The notes: a model not told the origin generated them from the sequence alone. A stretch of DNA of 64,000 nucleotides from Kitasatospora setae KM-6054 (GCF_000269985.1 NC_016109.1:2418001-2482000); one strand, 5' to 3'; shown: positions 1 through 8,073, counted from the stretch's first letter. Numbers and translations: made by a program.

Positions 1-365
1 ACGGTCGGGTCGACGCCCTGGGAGCGGTACTGGGCGGCGGCGACGGCGGCCAGGTCGCCGCGCATCCGGTTGAGCTCGTCCTGCCCGGCGGCGACCTGGT
101 CCTGGAGGGTGCCGGTCTCGGCCTGCAGGGTCCTGAGCCGCTCCTGCGCCGCGTTGTACGTCTCCGAGGCCCGCTCGGCCTCCTCGTAGAGCTGGTCGAC
201 CTGCTGCTTGACCTCGGCCCGGTTCGGCGGGTCGGCGGGGCTCAGCGGGGCGGCGGCGGCCCCGCCGACGGTCAGTCCGAGCGCGCTGGTCGCGGCGGCG
301 GTGAGCGCCAGGGCCCGGGCGATGCGCTGGACACCGGGCAGTGGGGTGCGGCGGGGCACGGACAC
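1..365 (-). CDS. NlpC/P60-type cell wall hydrolase, N-terminal part (cut by window edge)
   Basis: Only the N-terminal 121 codons are inside the window. The chosen start is a GTG at 365, with GGAG about 9 nt upstream. The protein begins with basic residues and a hydrophobic Ala/Leu-rich stretch (about residues 10-35) ending in an Ala-Ala-Ala-Pro motif, consistent with a secretion signal. A coiled coil follows with the same phrases (VKQQVDQL, AQYR, GVDPT) seen in the two complete NlpC/P60 proteins next to it. By that similarity a catalytic Cys-His-His domain is expected beyond base 1, but it cannot be seen. It is the third member of a tandem paralogous family and would act outside the cell on peptidoglycan peptides. 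Confidence 0.8.
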   Translation of the reverse strand, partial: MSVPRRTPLPGVQRIARALALTAAATSALGLTVGGAAAAPLSPADPPNRAEVKQQVDQLYEEAERASETYNAAQERLRTLQAETGTLQDQVAAGQDELNRMRGDLAAVAAAQYRSQGVDPT

Positions 366-444
366 GCGCGACGGCTCCGTTCTGCGGCCGGCCTCCGCCG
401 CCGTCCGCGGTCGGACGGCCGTCCTCGCGGGGGCCCGGGGGCAG

Positions 445-474
445 AGGTTAGCGAGTCGGATCGATCCAGTCCAA
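445..474 (-). promoter_or_regulatory. Candidate promoter of the partial NlpC/P60 gene
   Basis: On the minus strand, TTGGAC (-35, 469-474) and TAACCT (-10, 445-450) are separated by 18 nt and lie about 80 nt upstream of the GTG start. This resembles the vegetative sigma consensus. No riboswitch fold was recognised in this leader, unlike the neighbouring paralogue. It is an assignment by eye. Confidence 0.45.
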
Positions 475-524
475 ACCCCGACAGCCCCGAATATTTGACC
501 CCCAATCGGACATCCGCACGGGAA

Positions 525-555
525 CGGCCCGGCACCCCTTGGGGGCACCGGGCCG
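525..555 (-). terminator. Probable terminator after the riboswitch-controlled NlpC/P60 gene
   Basis: A GC-rich inverted repeat (GGCCCGG and CCCC arms with a two-base internal mismatch, three-base loop) lies about 40 nt beyond the stop codon at 594. A second GC hairpin (GGGGCCC) lies between it and the stop. There is no U tract, which is usual for streptomycetes. Confidence 0.5.
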
Positions 556-593
556 CACGTCCCGCCGGGGCCCCGAACGGGCCCCGGGCCGGG

Positions 594-1691
594 TCAGATC
601 CGGACGATCCGGTTGATCGGCATCGCGGTCGCCGACTCGTAGCGGACCTGCGCGCCGGTGTGCGGGGCGTGGATCATCTGCCCGTTGCCGACGTACATCC
701 CGACGTGGTGCTGGTCGCCGTAGTAGATGATCAGGTCGCCCGGGCGGGCGTTGGCGATGTCGGTGCCCAGGCTGGTGCCGGCCCCCGCCTGCGCCTGGGA
801 GGTGCGCGGGATCGACACGCCGGCCTGCTTGTAGGCCCACTGCATCAGGCCGGAGCAGTCGAAGCTGCTCGGCCCGGCGGCGCCGTACGCGTACCAGCTG
901 CCCAGCTTGGAGACGGCCGCGCCGACCGCGTTGCCGGAGAAGTTCGAGGGCGCGGGCGCGTCCAGCGCGGGCCGGTCGGTGCTCCGCGAGGCGCGGTCCT
1001 GCGAGGCGGCGGAGGCCGCGGAGGCCGCGGCGTCGGCCTTCGCCTTGGCGTCCGCGGCGGCCTTGGCCTCGGCGGCGGCGATCTGCTCGCGCTCCTGCTG
1101 GGTCAGCGTGTTGAGCAGCTCCTGGGCCTTGGCGAGCTTCGCCTGGACGTCCGCCTTGTCGGCCTGCAGGGCCTTGGTGGTGGTGTCCAGCTCGGCGAGC
1201 TTGCTCTCGGCCTCCTTGCGCTGCGCGTCGAGCTTGGACTGCTCGTCCTTGAAGCTCTTGAGCAGGTCGGCCTGGGTGGAGCCGACCACGTTCAGCGCGC
1301 CGGCCTGGCCGAGGAAGGCGTCCGGGGTGCTGGAGAGCATCAGCTGCATGGTCTGCGGCATGCTGCCGGTCCGGTACTGCTCGGCGGCGATCCCGGCCAG
1401 GCTCTCCTGGACGGTGGTCACCTGCCCCTGCTGCCGGGCGAGCTGGTCCTGCAGCTGGCCGACCTGCTTCTGCAGGTCCTGCTGCTTCTCGACCGAGGCG
1501 TTCAGCGCCTCGGTCTTGATCTCGGCCTCTTCGTTGAGCTGGTCGACCTGCTGCTTGACCTGGTCCTTGGTCGGCGCGGGATCGGCGTGCGCCCCGCCCT
1601 GGGCGGAGAGCGCCACGGCGGCGGCGGCGGTCGCAGTGAGAATCGAGACCCGGGCACGGCTCGCGGGCTTGGGACGACGATGGGACGCCAC
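594..1691 (-). CDS. Secreted NlpC/P60 (C40 family) peptidoglycan endopeptidase with coiled-coil domain
   Basis: The protein has 365 residues. It has an N-terminal signal sequence (basic MASHRRPK start, hydrophobic core, Ala-His-Ala region near residue 36), a long coiled coil (about 40-215), an Ala-rich linker and a C-terminal NlpC/P60 domain (about 250-365). The catalytic Cys is in the DCSGLM motif and the first His in HHVGMYVG; a further HAP motif follows. Such enzymes cleave peptide stems of peptidoglycan outside the cell and are made as coiled-coil-inhibited proteins like RipA-type hydrolases. The start is GTG with AAGAAGGAG upstream. The gene lies behind a ydaO-type riboswitch, so its expression probably responds to c-di-AMP, as known for streptomycete wall hydrolases. 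A close paralogue lies directly upstream. Confidence 0.9.
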   Translation of the reverse strand: MASHRRPKPASRARVSILTATAAAAVALSAQGGAHADPAPTKDQVKQQVDQLNEEAEIKTEALNASVEKQQDLQKQVGQLQDQLARQQGQVTTVQESLAGIAAEQYRTGSMPQTMQLMLSSTPDAFLGQAGALNVVGSTQADLLKSFKDEQSKLDAQRKEAESKLAELDTTTKALQADKADVQAKLAKAQELLNTLTQQEREQIAAAEAKAAADAKAKADAAASAASAASQDRASRSTDRPALDAPAPSNFSGNAVGAAVSKLGSWYAYGAAGPSSFDCSGLMQWAYKQAGVSIPRTSQAQAGAGTSLGTDIANARPGDLIIYYGDQHHVGMYVGNGQMIHAPHTGAQVRYESATAMPINRIVRI

Positions 1692-1710
1692 GAAGGCGGA
1701 CTCCTTCTTC

Positions 1711-1860
1711 CTCGACCGCCTACCGGGTGAGCTGACGGGTTCGGGCTGGAAGAGATTGCCCTACGACGCCTCACCGGCCGCGCGCGGCGGCCGACCTGGC
1801 GCCGATTCACCCCGGGGGAACGTGGTTCCCCGGCTCCGTTCGACAGCACCCCCGCAGGGG
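1711..1860 (-). promoter_or_regulatory. ydaO/yuaA-type c-di-AMP riboswitch
   Basis: Read on the minus strand, the leader contains family landmarks in the right order: a GGGGAACC...GGTTCCCC hairpin region, GGGGUGAAUCGG, then a GGGCAA segment, then CCGAACCCGUCAGCUCACC followed by GGUAGGCGG just before the SD. These are the conserved P-helix and junction sequences of the c-di-AMP riboswitch found ahead of actinobacterial resuscitation factors and NlpC/P60 hydrolases. It ends about 20 nt before the GTG start at 1691. Recognition is by remembered consensus; a covariance-model search was not run. Confidence 0.85.
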
Positions 1861-1972
1861 TATCCCCGTCAGCAGACCCGGTGTTGACGGTCTGCCCGCT
1901 GCGTCACGGACTCGGCGGCGACCCCCGCCGCCGCCCCCCTTGGGCGATCGACTCTGCGGTGGTCGAGACATG

Positions 1973-2002
1973 ACCCTAGTAACCGATCCGTGATCCGCTC
2001 AA
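1973..2002 (-). promoter_or_regulatory. Promoter of the riboswitch-controlled NlpC/P60 transcript
   Basis: TTGAGC (1997-2002) and TAGGGT (1973-1978) are spaced 18 nt apart on the minus strand, giving a leader of about 270 nt that contains the whole riboswitch. Upstream (2003-2060) is an unusually AT-rich patch with a run of seven T on the minus strand. No gene was seen between 2003 and 2250. Confidence 0.55.
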
Positions 2003-2250
2003 ATCTTTGTCGGAAAAAAATCTGATTCTGAATCAAACACCCGGCAAAATGTGACCGATAGTGAGCACTTCATGACGCAGGGCGTAGCAATTCTCATGAT
2101 GTGGTCCAGAAGCGACAGACCCGGACGTGTCGCAGATCACAAGGGGATCTCGGCCCGCCCGGGCGTGTCACTATGCGTCAGTTGTCGCCCGGTGGGGCGT
2201 TTGTCCGATTCGTCGGCCCGTCAGACCGGAAGCCGTCGGACCGGCGCGGG

Positions 2251-3288
2251 TCAGACCCGGCGGATGGTCGAGATCGGCAGGGTGTCGACCTTCATCACCT
2301 TCACCACGTCGCCGGTGCGCGGCGCGTGGACCACCATGCCGTCGCCGATGTACATGCCGACGTGGTGCCGGTCGCCGTAGTAGACGACCAGGTCGCCCGG
2401 CTGCGCGTTGTGCCAGTCGGTGCCGACGTTCACGCCGTAGCTGCCCTGCGACTGCGAGGTGCGCGGCAGCGAGACGCCGGCCTTCGCGTACGCCCACACC
2501 ATCAGGCCGGAGCAGTCGAAGGTGTTCGGGCCGGTGGCGCCCCACACGTACGCGGAGCCCTGCTTGCCGAGCGCCGCCGCCACCGCGGTCGCGGCGTAGC
2601 CGCTGGCCTGCGGCAGGGAGGCCGGGTCGACCCGGTTGGAGCTGCGCGAGGCGGTGCCGCCGGTGTCCCGCAGGATCGCGGCGCGGTCCGCGGCGCTCAG
2701 CTTGGCGAGCAGCTTCTGCGCCTCGGCGAGCTTGCCGTTGACCTCGCTCTTGGCGTCGTTGAGCGCCTGGGTCTGGGTGTCCAGCTCGTGCAGGACCTGG
2801 GCGGCCTCCTGCTTCTGCTGGTCCAGGCGGCGCTGCTGCTCCTTGAGCGACTTCAGCGTCTCGGCCTGGGTGCTGGCGGCCTGGTCGAACGAGGCCGCCT
2901 GGGCGAGGTACTTGTCCGGGTTGGACGAGAGCATCAGCTGCATCGACGGGTCGACGCCGCCCTGCCGGTACTGGTCCCCGGCGACCGCCGCGAGGCCGGA
3001 GGAGAGCTCGGTCAGCTGCTCCTGGCCGCGGGCCACCTGGTCCTGGAGGTCGTCGGCCTGCTTGCGCAGCTGGTCGGACCGCTCCTTGGCGCCGTTGAAC
3101 TTCTCGGCGGCCTGCTCCTGCTCCTCCAGCAGCTTGTCGACCTGCGCCTTGACCTCGTCCTTGTTCGGCTGGGCCGGGGCGGCGTGCGCGCCGGCCTGGG
3201 CCGTCAGGGCGACCGCGGTCGCGGCGGCGGCGGTGAACACGGAGATCCGCGCACGGCTCGGCTGCTTGGGACGCCGGTGGGAGGCCAA
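2251..3288 (-). CDS. Secreted NlpC/P60 (C40 family) endopeptidase, paralogue
   Basis: The protein has 345 residues from a TTG start at 3288, chosen because AAGGAG lies 7 nt upstream and the resulting LASHRRPK start aligns with MASHRRPK of the neighbour; a longer reading would place a non-homologous extension ahead of it. Layout: signal sequence, coiled coil (about 35-200), short linker, NlpC/P60 domain (about 235-345) with DCSGLM (Cys) and HHVGMYIG (His) followed by HAPRTG. The role is presumed to be peptidoglycan stem-peptide cleavage during growth. Unlike the neighbouring gene, no riboswitch was recognised in its leader. The two complete copies are clearly related but diverged, so this is not a recent duplication. 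Confidence 0.88.
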   Translation of the reverse strand: MASHRRPKQPSRARISVFTAAAATAVALTAQAGAHAAPAQPNKDEVKAQVDKLLEEQEQAAEKFNGAKERSDQLRKQADDLQDQVARGQEQLTELSSGLAAVAGDQYRQGGVDPSMQLMLSSNPDKYLAQAASFDQAASTQAETLKSLKEQQRRLDQQKQEAAQVLHELDTQTQALNDAKSEVNGKLAEAQKLLAKLSAADRAAILRDTGGTASRSSNRVDPASLPQASGYAATAVAAALGKQGSAYVWGATGPNTFDCSGLMVWAYAKAGVSLPRTSQSQGSYGVNVGTDWHNAQPGDLVVYYGDRHHVGMYIGDGMVVHAPRTGDVVKVMKVDTLPISTIRRV

Positions 3289-3338
3289 GGGGGAGCTCCT
3301 TCTTCCTGCTGGACTCACCCCAACGAGTGATGGTCCGG

Positions 3339-3368
3339 AATATAGGTTTGACGCCAGACCCTAGTGAA
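3339..3368 (-). promoter_or_regulatory. Candidate promoter of the second complete NlpC/P60 gene
   Basis: TTCACT (3363-3368) and TATATT (3339-3344) are separated by 18 nt on the minus strand, about 50 nt ahead of the TTG start. The TATATT hexamer stands out in this GC-rich sequence. Confidence 0.45.
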
Positions 3369-3473
3369 GTCCCTGCCTCCGCGTCCACTCCCGGGGGGCT
3401 TCCGGTCCCACCGCCCCGCCCCCTTTCACAAGGCCGTCACACTCCGGCCGCCTCCGGGCCCCCTGACCGCCCC

Positions 3474-4976
3474 TCAGCTGCGGGAGAGCCGGTTCAGCAG
3501 CAGCACCGAGGCCACCGGCCGCGCCCCGGCCTTGCGCACCCCGTCCGCGACCTCCTTGTCCGCGGAGACCACCACCACCGGACGGCCCTGCGGCTCGGCC
3601 CGCACCAGTCGGCGGATCAGCTCGTCCGCGGTCTCCCCGGTGCGGCTGAACCGCACCCGGACCCCGCGCGGCGGCGCCATGATCACCGGCACGTCCAGGT
3701 CCTGGCCGTCGAAGACGCAGGTCACCTCGGCCTGGGTGCGCTGGGCCAGCATCGCCAGGCCGCCCAGCAGCCGCATCCGCTGCTGCTCCAGCGGCAGTTG
3801 GGGATAGCCGGTCTTGGTCACGTTGTAGCCGTCCACCACCAGGTGGACCTGCGGGATCGCCAGCAGCTGGTCCAGCAGCGCCGGGTCGTCCTCGGCCAGA
3901 CCGCGCCGGGCCACGTCGTGCGGCGAGGCCGAGCCGGGCTCGACCGCCTCCACCAGGTCGGCCGGGCGCAGCGCGGTGACCGGCAGCGCCAGCTCGCGCT
4001 GCAGGCCCTGGGCGGACTGCAGCACGGTGTCCAGCAGCAGGCGCAGCCGCATGTCCTCGACGCTGCGGCCCTCCCGGACGGTGCGCCGCCCGCTCTCCAC
4101 CGCGGCCTCCAGCTCGGCGACCCGGTGCCGCAGCCGCCGGGCCTCGCCCTCGGCGGCGCTGCGCTCGGCCCCGGCCGCGGCCCGGGCGGCCTCCAGCTCG
4201 GCGGCCAGCCGGCGGCTCTCGGCCTGCGCCCGGCGGGTGTCGGCCTCCAGCGAGCGGACCTTCTTGCGCAGCGACTCCGCCTCCTTGCGGACGCCCTCGG
4301 CCTCGGCCCGCTGCCGGTCCAGCTCGGCCCGGGCGGCCGTCCTGGCCTCGGCCAGCTCCTCCTGGAGCCGCTCGGCCAGCCGGGCGGCCTCGGCGGCGGC
4401 GCCCTCGGCGTCGGCCCGCTCGGCCTCCTCGCCGGCCTCCTCGACCAGCCGGGCCCAGCCGGACGGCCGGACCAGGTAGGCGGCGGCCGCCACGTCCATC
4501 GGGTCGGCGGCGGCCGGGACGGTGCCCGACTCCAGCGCCTGCACCAGGTCGGGCTGGCCGAGCCGCAGGCGCTCGGCTATCCGGACCCGGAACGCCGGGT
4601 CCGACTCCAGCGCGGCGGCCAGCGCGGTCGCCGCGTACTTGGCCCGCCGGGCGGGGGTGAACTTGGCGTACGGGCGGAGCGAGGCGGGCAGTTCGCCGGG
4701 CGCGATGCCGCCGAGCGCGTCCGAGGCGATGCCGACCACCCGCCGGCGCACGCCCTCGGGCAGCGGACGCCCGGCCGGCTCCGCGCCGCCGGCCGGCTGC
4801 CCGGTGTCGGCCGACTGCTCGCCGCCGCCCGGCTGCCCGGTCTCGTCGACGCCGCCGTCCGCGCCGCCGGCCACGGCGCTGTCCGCGCCCGCCCGGGCCT
4901 CGCCGACCGCCAGGTCCGGGGCCGGGGCGGGCGCGGTCCCGTCCGTGCCCGCGGGCGCGTTCGCTGCCTCCGCCAC
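3474..4976 (-). CDS. NYN-domain (YacP-like) protein with long coiled-coil region
   Basis: The protein has 500 residues from a GTG start with GGAG 9 nt upstream. The first 65 residues are low-complexity Ala/Gly/Pro. A helical region follows (about 75-200), then a long charged coiled coil (about 190-315) rich in EAE/RRA repeats. The C-terminal domain (about 370-500) has the NYN/PIN-like fold signature: LVVDGYNVTK, a central VFDGQD and VVVVSADKEVAD, the acidic residues that would bind metal. YacP-like NYN proteins are proposed ribonucleases or RNA-binding proteins. It is transcribed away from the zinc-ribbon gene's terminator and has no obvious operon partner. The family is secure; the substrate is unknown. 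Confidence 0.8.
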   Translation of the reverse strand: MAEAANAPAGTDGTAPAPAPDLAVGEARAGADSAVAGGADGGVDETGQPGGGEQSADTGQPAGGAEPAGRPLPEGVRRRVVGIASDALGGIAPGELPASLRPYAKFTPARRAKYAATALAAALESDPAFRVRIAERLRLGQPDLVQALESGTVPAAADPMDVAAAAYLVRPSGWARLVEEAGEEAERADAEGAAAEAARLAERLQEELAEARTAARAELDRQRAEAEGVRKEAESLRKKVRSLEADTRRAQAESRRLAAELEAARAAAGAERSAAEGEARRLRHRVAELEAAVESGRRTVREGRSVEDMRLRLLLDTVLQSAQGLQRELALPVTALRPADLVEAVEPGSASPHDVARRGLAEDDPALLDQLLAIPQVHLVVDGYNVTKTGYPQLPLEQQRMRLLGGLAMLAQRTQAEVTCVFDGQDLDVPVIMAPPRGVRVRFSRTGETADELIRRLVRAEPQGRPVVVVSADKEVADGVRKAGARPVASVLLLNRLSRS

Positions 4977-5104
4977 TGTCCTCGGCTCCGATCCTGTTCC
5001 CGGGCGGTGCCCGCCCGGCGGGTGCCGGGCGGGGCGTTGCTGTCCGCCGCTGCTGCCAATTGTCCCGTCTACCGTGCCGCTCCGACAGCACCCCACCCAC
5101 GAGT

Positions 5105-5146
5105 CCGCCCCGCGCCCCCGTCCGGGCGGACGGGGGCGCGGGGCGG
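5105..5146 (-). terminator. Strong intrinsic terminator hairpin
   Basis: A perfect 19-bp GC stem (5105-5123 with 5128-5146) with a 4-nt loop lies 12 nt beyond the stop of the zinc-ribbon gene at 5158. It separates that gene from the NYN gene downstream. Confidence 0.8.
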
Positions 5147-5157
5147 TCGGTGCCGGG

Positions 5158-5424
5158 TCAGCCCTTCTGGGCGTCGCCCTCCGCGGGCTCGTCGGCGCCC
5201 GGGCGGGCCACCAGCTCGACCTGGTCGACGGCGTTGCACCAGCGGCAGCGCACCGACTCGACGGTCTCGGAGAGCACCTGGGTCTCCTCGACCTTGGACT
5301 CGCCGGAGAGGTCGACGTGCAGGAAGTCGGTGACCCGGGACGAACGGGTGACGTCGAAGCGGGTCAGGTTGCCACACAGGGTGCAGCGCCAACGGGTCTC
5401 GGCGGTCGGCACGGCAATGCTCAT
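5158..5424 (-). CDS. Small zinc-ribbon-like protein
   Basis: The protein has 88 residues with two Cys pairs, CTLCG (about 15-19) and CRWC (about 60-63), spaced as in a rubredoxin-like or zinc-ribbon knuckle, and an acidic C terminus. ATG start with GAGGG upstream. The spacing suggests one bound zinc. No enzymatic motif was seen. The gene is followed at once by a strong terminator, so it is probably monocistronic. Function unknown; it could be a nucleic-acid- or protein-binding module. Confidence 0.65.
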   Translation of the reverse strand: MSIAVPTAETRWRCTLCGNLTRFDVTRSSRVTDFLHVDLSGESKVEETQVLSETVESVRCRWCNAVDQVELVARPGADEPAEGDAQKG

Positions 5425-5573
5425 CAGTGGTCCCTCTCGGCTGGTCCCGGTTCCGGGCCTCCAGCCTATTGCCTGCCGGCGGGCGGGCGGATCACCGGTC
5501 CACAGCCCGGACGCTCACCCGGCCGGAGCAGCGCCCGGTGTCGCGGGCGCGCCCCCGAGGAATGCTGACCGGC

Positions 5574-6377
5574 ATGGTGCTCTCCGCCCCCGCCCGGGCC
5601 GGCTCGCCGGCGGCCGAGCGGGCCGCCGGTGCCCCGGTCGCCACGTACCTGCTGGTCGCGCTGGCCGCGCTGGTCATGCTGCTCGGTCCGGCCGGCCTGA
5701 ATCCGGCGTACGGCAGCGGTGACGCCCGGGCCTGTGCCGAGCAGCGCTACGAGCACCGCTGGGGCGCCGTGCCGGCCGAGTTGCTGGGCGGCCGCCCCCT
5801 GACGGCCGCCCAGCTGTCGGTGCTCCCCCCGGCGGCGCCCGGCTGCGTGCTTCCGGCCACTCCCGGCAAGATCCCCGAACTCTCGGTGCTGACCGCGCTG
5901 TTCGTCCACGCGGGCTGGCTGCACCTGATCGGCAACCTGCTGTTCCTGTTCGTCTTCGGCCCGGCGGTGGAGGCCCGGCTGGGCCGGTTCCGCTTCCTGG
6001 CCGGGTACCTGGCGGTCGGCTGCCTGGCCACCTACGGCTACGCGCTGGCCGAGACCGGCACCCCCGACGCGGTGCGGGCGCTGGTCGGCGCGTCCGGCGC
6101 GATCTCCGGCGTGCTGGGCGCGTTCCTCCGGCTGTACCCGCGGGCCCGGGTGACCACCCTGGTGCCGCTGCTGCTGTTCCTCCCGCTGCGCTTCCCGGCC
6201 TGGCTGGTGCTCGGCCTGTGGTTCGCCCTGCAGTTCTGGTCGGTGACCTCCGGCGGTGACGGGGTGGCCTACCTGGTGCACGTGATCGGCTTCGCGGCGG
6301 GCTGGCTGCTCGCCTGGGCCGCCCGTCCGGCGGGCGCTACCCTGGGCGGACCTTCTCGAACGGGAGTTGCCCAGTGA
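5574..6377 (+). CDS. Rhomboid-family intramembrane serine protease
   Basis: The protein has about 267 residues. The ATG at 5574 is preferred (GAGGA 12 nt upstream); an in-frame ATG at 5562 abuts the SD and is less likely. Several hydrophobic segments are visible. The motif HAGWLHLIGNLLFLFVFG is the rhomboid L1/TM2 signature, GASGAISG holds the catalytic Ser, and HVIGFAAG carries the catalytic His. A Cys-containing extracytoplasmic insert lies between TM1 and TM2. Rhomboids cleave transmembrane substrates within the membrane; the substrate here is unknown. Its TGA overlaps the GTG of the next gene (GTGA), implying translational coupling with the AsnC-type protein. Confidence 0.85.
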   Translation: MVLSAPARAGSPAAERAAGAPVATYLLVALAALVMLLGPAGLNPAYGSGDARACAEQRYEHRWGAVPAELLGGRPLTAAQLSVLPPAAPGCVLPATPGKIPELSVLTALFVHAGWLHLIGNLLFLFVFGPAVEARLGRFRFLAGYLAVGCLATYGYALAETGTPDAVRALVGASGAISGVLGAFLRLYPRARVTTLVPLLLFLPLRFPAWLVLGLWFALQFWSVTSGGDGVAYLVHVIGFAAGWLLAWAARPAGATLGGPSRTGVAQ

Positions 6378-6655
6378 TCACCGCGATCGTCCTCATCAGC
6401 ACCGACGTCGACCGGATCCCCGAGATCGCCGAGGCGATCGCCGCCATCGAGGGCGTCAGCGAGGTCTACTCGGTCACCGGCACCTACGACCTGGTCGCGA
6501 TGGTCCGGGTCCGGGGCCACGAGGAGCTCGCCGAGGTCATCCCCGGCCGGCTCAACAAGGTCCCGGGCGTCACGAACACCGAGACCCACATCGCCTTCCG
6601 CACCTACTCCCAGCACGACCTGGAGGCCGCGTTCTCGCTCGGCCTGGACGGCTGA
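6374..6655 (+). CDS. Single-domain Lrp/AsnC ligand-binding (RAM) protein
   Basis: The protein has 93 residues and consists only of the alpha/beta sandwich effector domain of Lrp/AsnC regulators (VTGTYDLVAMVRV...NKVPGVTNTETHIAFRTY), with no helix-turn-helix. Stand-alone RAM proteins oligomerise and bind amino acids; some act as partners of full-length regulators. The GTG start overlaps the rhomboid stop by four bases. Whether the coupling has functional meaning is not known. It is tail to tail with the aminotransferase gene downstream. Confidence 0.85.
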   Translation: MITAIVLISTDVDRIPEIAEAIAAIEGVSEVYSVTGTYDLVAMVRVRGHEELAEVIPGRLNKVPGVTNTETHIAFRTYSQHDLEAAFSLGLDG

Positions 6656-6662
6656 GCACCGC

Positions 6663-8030
6663 TCAGCGCTGCTGGCCCTGGGTGTCGACGACGCAGCGGC
6701 CGCCCTCGTTGCGGTAGCTCCACTTCGCGCCGTCGCTGACCAGCTCGCGGACGGCGGTCAGGAACCGGTCCACGTGCTCGACGGGGGTACCGGCGCCGAA
6801 GCTGACCCGGATCGCGTTCAGGCTGCGCTCGCCGGGCAGCGAGGACTCCGGCGCCCCGCACTCGCTCGGTGCGGCCTCCTCGCCGCCCAGCAGGGTGCGC
6901 ACCAGCGGGTGCGCGCAGAACAGCCCGTCCCGGACGCCGATGCCGTACTCGGCGGACAGCGCGGCCGAGAAGTGCGAGCTGTTCCAGCCGCGCACCACGA
7001 ACGACACCACGCCGACCCGGTCCGAGCCCTCGCCGAACAGGTTGAGCACCCGCACCTCGGGGACGGCGGCCAGGCCCTCGGTCAGCTTCGCCACCAGCGC
7101 CCGCTCCCGGGCCTCCAGCTCCTCGAAGCCGGCCTCGTCCAGCGCCCGGCAGGCCGAGGCGATCGCGTACGCGCCGATCACGTTCGGCGAGCCGGCCTCG
7201 TGCCGCGCCGGGCCGGTGTGCCACTCGACGGCCACCGAGCCGTCCAGCTCCCGGGCGACCGTCCGGCTCGCGCCGCCGCCGGCCAGGTACGGCTCGGCCG
7301 CGTCCAGCCAGTCGGAGCGGCCCGCCAGCACGCCGGCGCCGAACGGGGCGTACAGCTTGTGGCCGGAGAACGCCACCCAGTCGACGTCCAGCTCCCGCAC
7401 CGAGACCCGGTGGTGCGGCGCCAGCTGGGCCGCGTCCAGCACCACCCGGGCGCCGTGCCGGTGGGCGACCTCGGTCAGCCGCTTGACCGGCCACAGCTCG
7501 CCGGTGACGTTCGACGCCCCGGTCACGCAGAACAGCTTCGGGCCCTCGGACGCGCCCAGCAGCGCCTCCTCCAGCGCCGCCACCGCCTCGTCGTGCGAGC
7601 GCGGCGCCCGCAGGTAGCTGACGGTCAGGCCCTCGCGGCGCCACGGCAGCAGCGAGGCGTGGTGCTCGGTCTCGAAGGCGAACACCTCGGTCCCGGCCGG
7701 GACGGCGCCCGCCAGCAGGTTCAGCGAGTCGGTGGTCGCCCGGGTGAACACCACCTGGTCGCCCTCGCGCAGGTCGAGGAAGTCGGCGACGGTCCGCCGG
7801 CTCTGCTCGAACAGGTCGGTCGACAGCTGCGAGAGGTAGCCGGCCCCGCGGTGCACCGAGCCGTAGTACGGCGCGTACGCCGCGACGTCGTCCCAGACCC
7901 GCTTCAGCGCCGGGGCGCTCGCCGCGTAGTCCAGCGCCGCGTACCCGACCTTCTCGCCGGAGGCCAGCGGAACCTCGACGTCCCCGCCCAGGACCGCCAG
8001 CGGCTCACAGATCTCGGTGGCAACAGACAT
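6663..8030 (-). CDS. Class V aminotransferase (SufS/cysteine-desulfurase-like fold), SAM-responsive
   Basis: The protein has 455 residues from an ATG with GGAGGA 8 nt upstream. It is a PLP-dependent class V enzyme: TRATTDSLN near the N terminus, VVLDAAQLAPH as the cofactor-ring Asp region, and VAFSGHKLYAPFG with the PLP-binding Lys. It has been annotated in relatives as aminotransferase V or cysteine-desulfurase-like. A SAM-IV riboswitch upstream indicates a role in sulfur amino acid or methionine-related metabolism, because this riboswitch class represses genes when S-adenosylmethionine is abundant. Exact substrate unknown; the C-terminal Cys-containing insert (SECGAPES) is unusual for SufS. 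Confidence 0.85.
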   Translation of the reverse strand: MSVATEICEPLAVLGGDVEVPLASGEKVGYAALDYAASAPALKRVWDDVAAYAPYYGSVHRGAGYLSQLSTDLFEQSRRTVADFLDLREGDQVVFTRATTDSLNLLAGAVPAGTEVFAFETEHHASLLPWRREGLTVSYLRAPRSHDEAVAALEEALLGASEGPKLFCVTGASNVTGELWPVKRLTEVAHRHGARVVLDAAQLAPHHRVSVRELDVDWVAFSGHKLYAPFGAGVLAGRSDWLDAAEPYLAGGGASRTVARELDGSVAVEWHTGPARHEAGSPNVIGAYAIASACRALDEAGFEELEARERALVAKLTEGLAAVPEVRVLNLFGEGSDRVGVVSFVVRGWNSSHFSAALSAEYGIGVRDGLFCAHPLVRTLLGGEEAAPSECGAPESSLPGERSLNAIRVSFGAGTPVEHVDRFLTAVRELVSDGAKWSYRNEGGRCVVDTQGQQR

Positions 8031-8071
8031 GGGTGCACTCCTCCAGGGGTCAGGACCCCGGAAGTGCACCC
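8031..8071 (-). promoter_or_regulatory. Shine-Dalgarno-sequestering hairpin (expression platform)
   Basis: A perfect 9-bp inverted repeat, GGGTGCACT at 8063-8071 and AGTGCACCC at 8031-8039 on the minus strand, encloses the SD GGAGGA (8039-8044) and a nested GGGGT/ACCCC hairpin. It ends directly at the ATG at 8030. Its placement right after the SAM-IV aptamer makes it the likely switch element controlling translation start. Confidence 0.75.
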
Positions 8072-8073
8072 AC

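Noticed and set aside
495..1730. A 411-codon plus-strand reading frame over the first NlpC/P60 gene
   Set aside because: It is the mirror of a well-supported minus-strand gene; its product is Val/Gly/Leu-rich nonsense typical of antisense frames in high-GC DNA.
1861..1920. CRISPR or satellite repeats in GC-rich gaps
   Set aside because: The apparent repetition in such gaps is low-complexity GC sequence without regular spacer structure; no array was found anywhere in the window.
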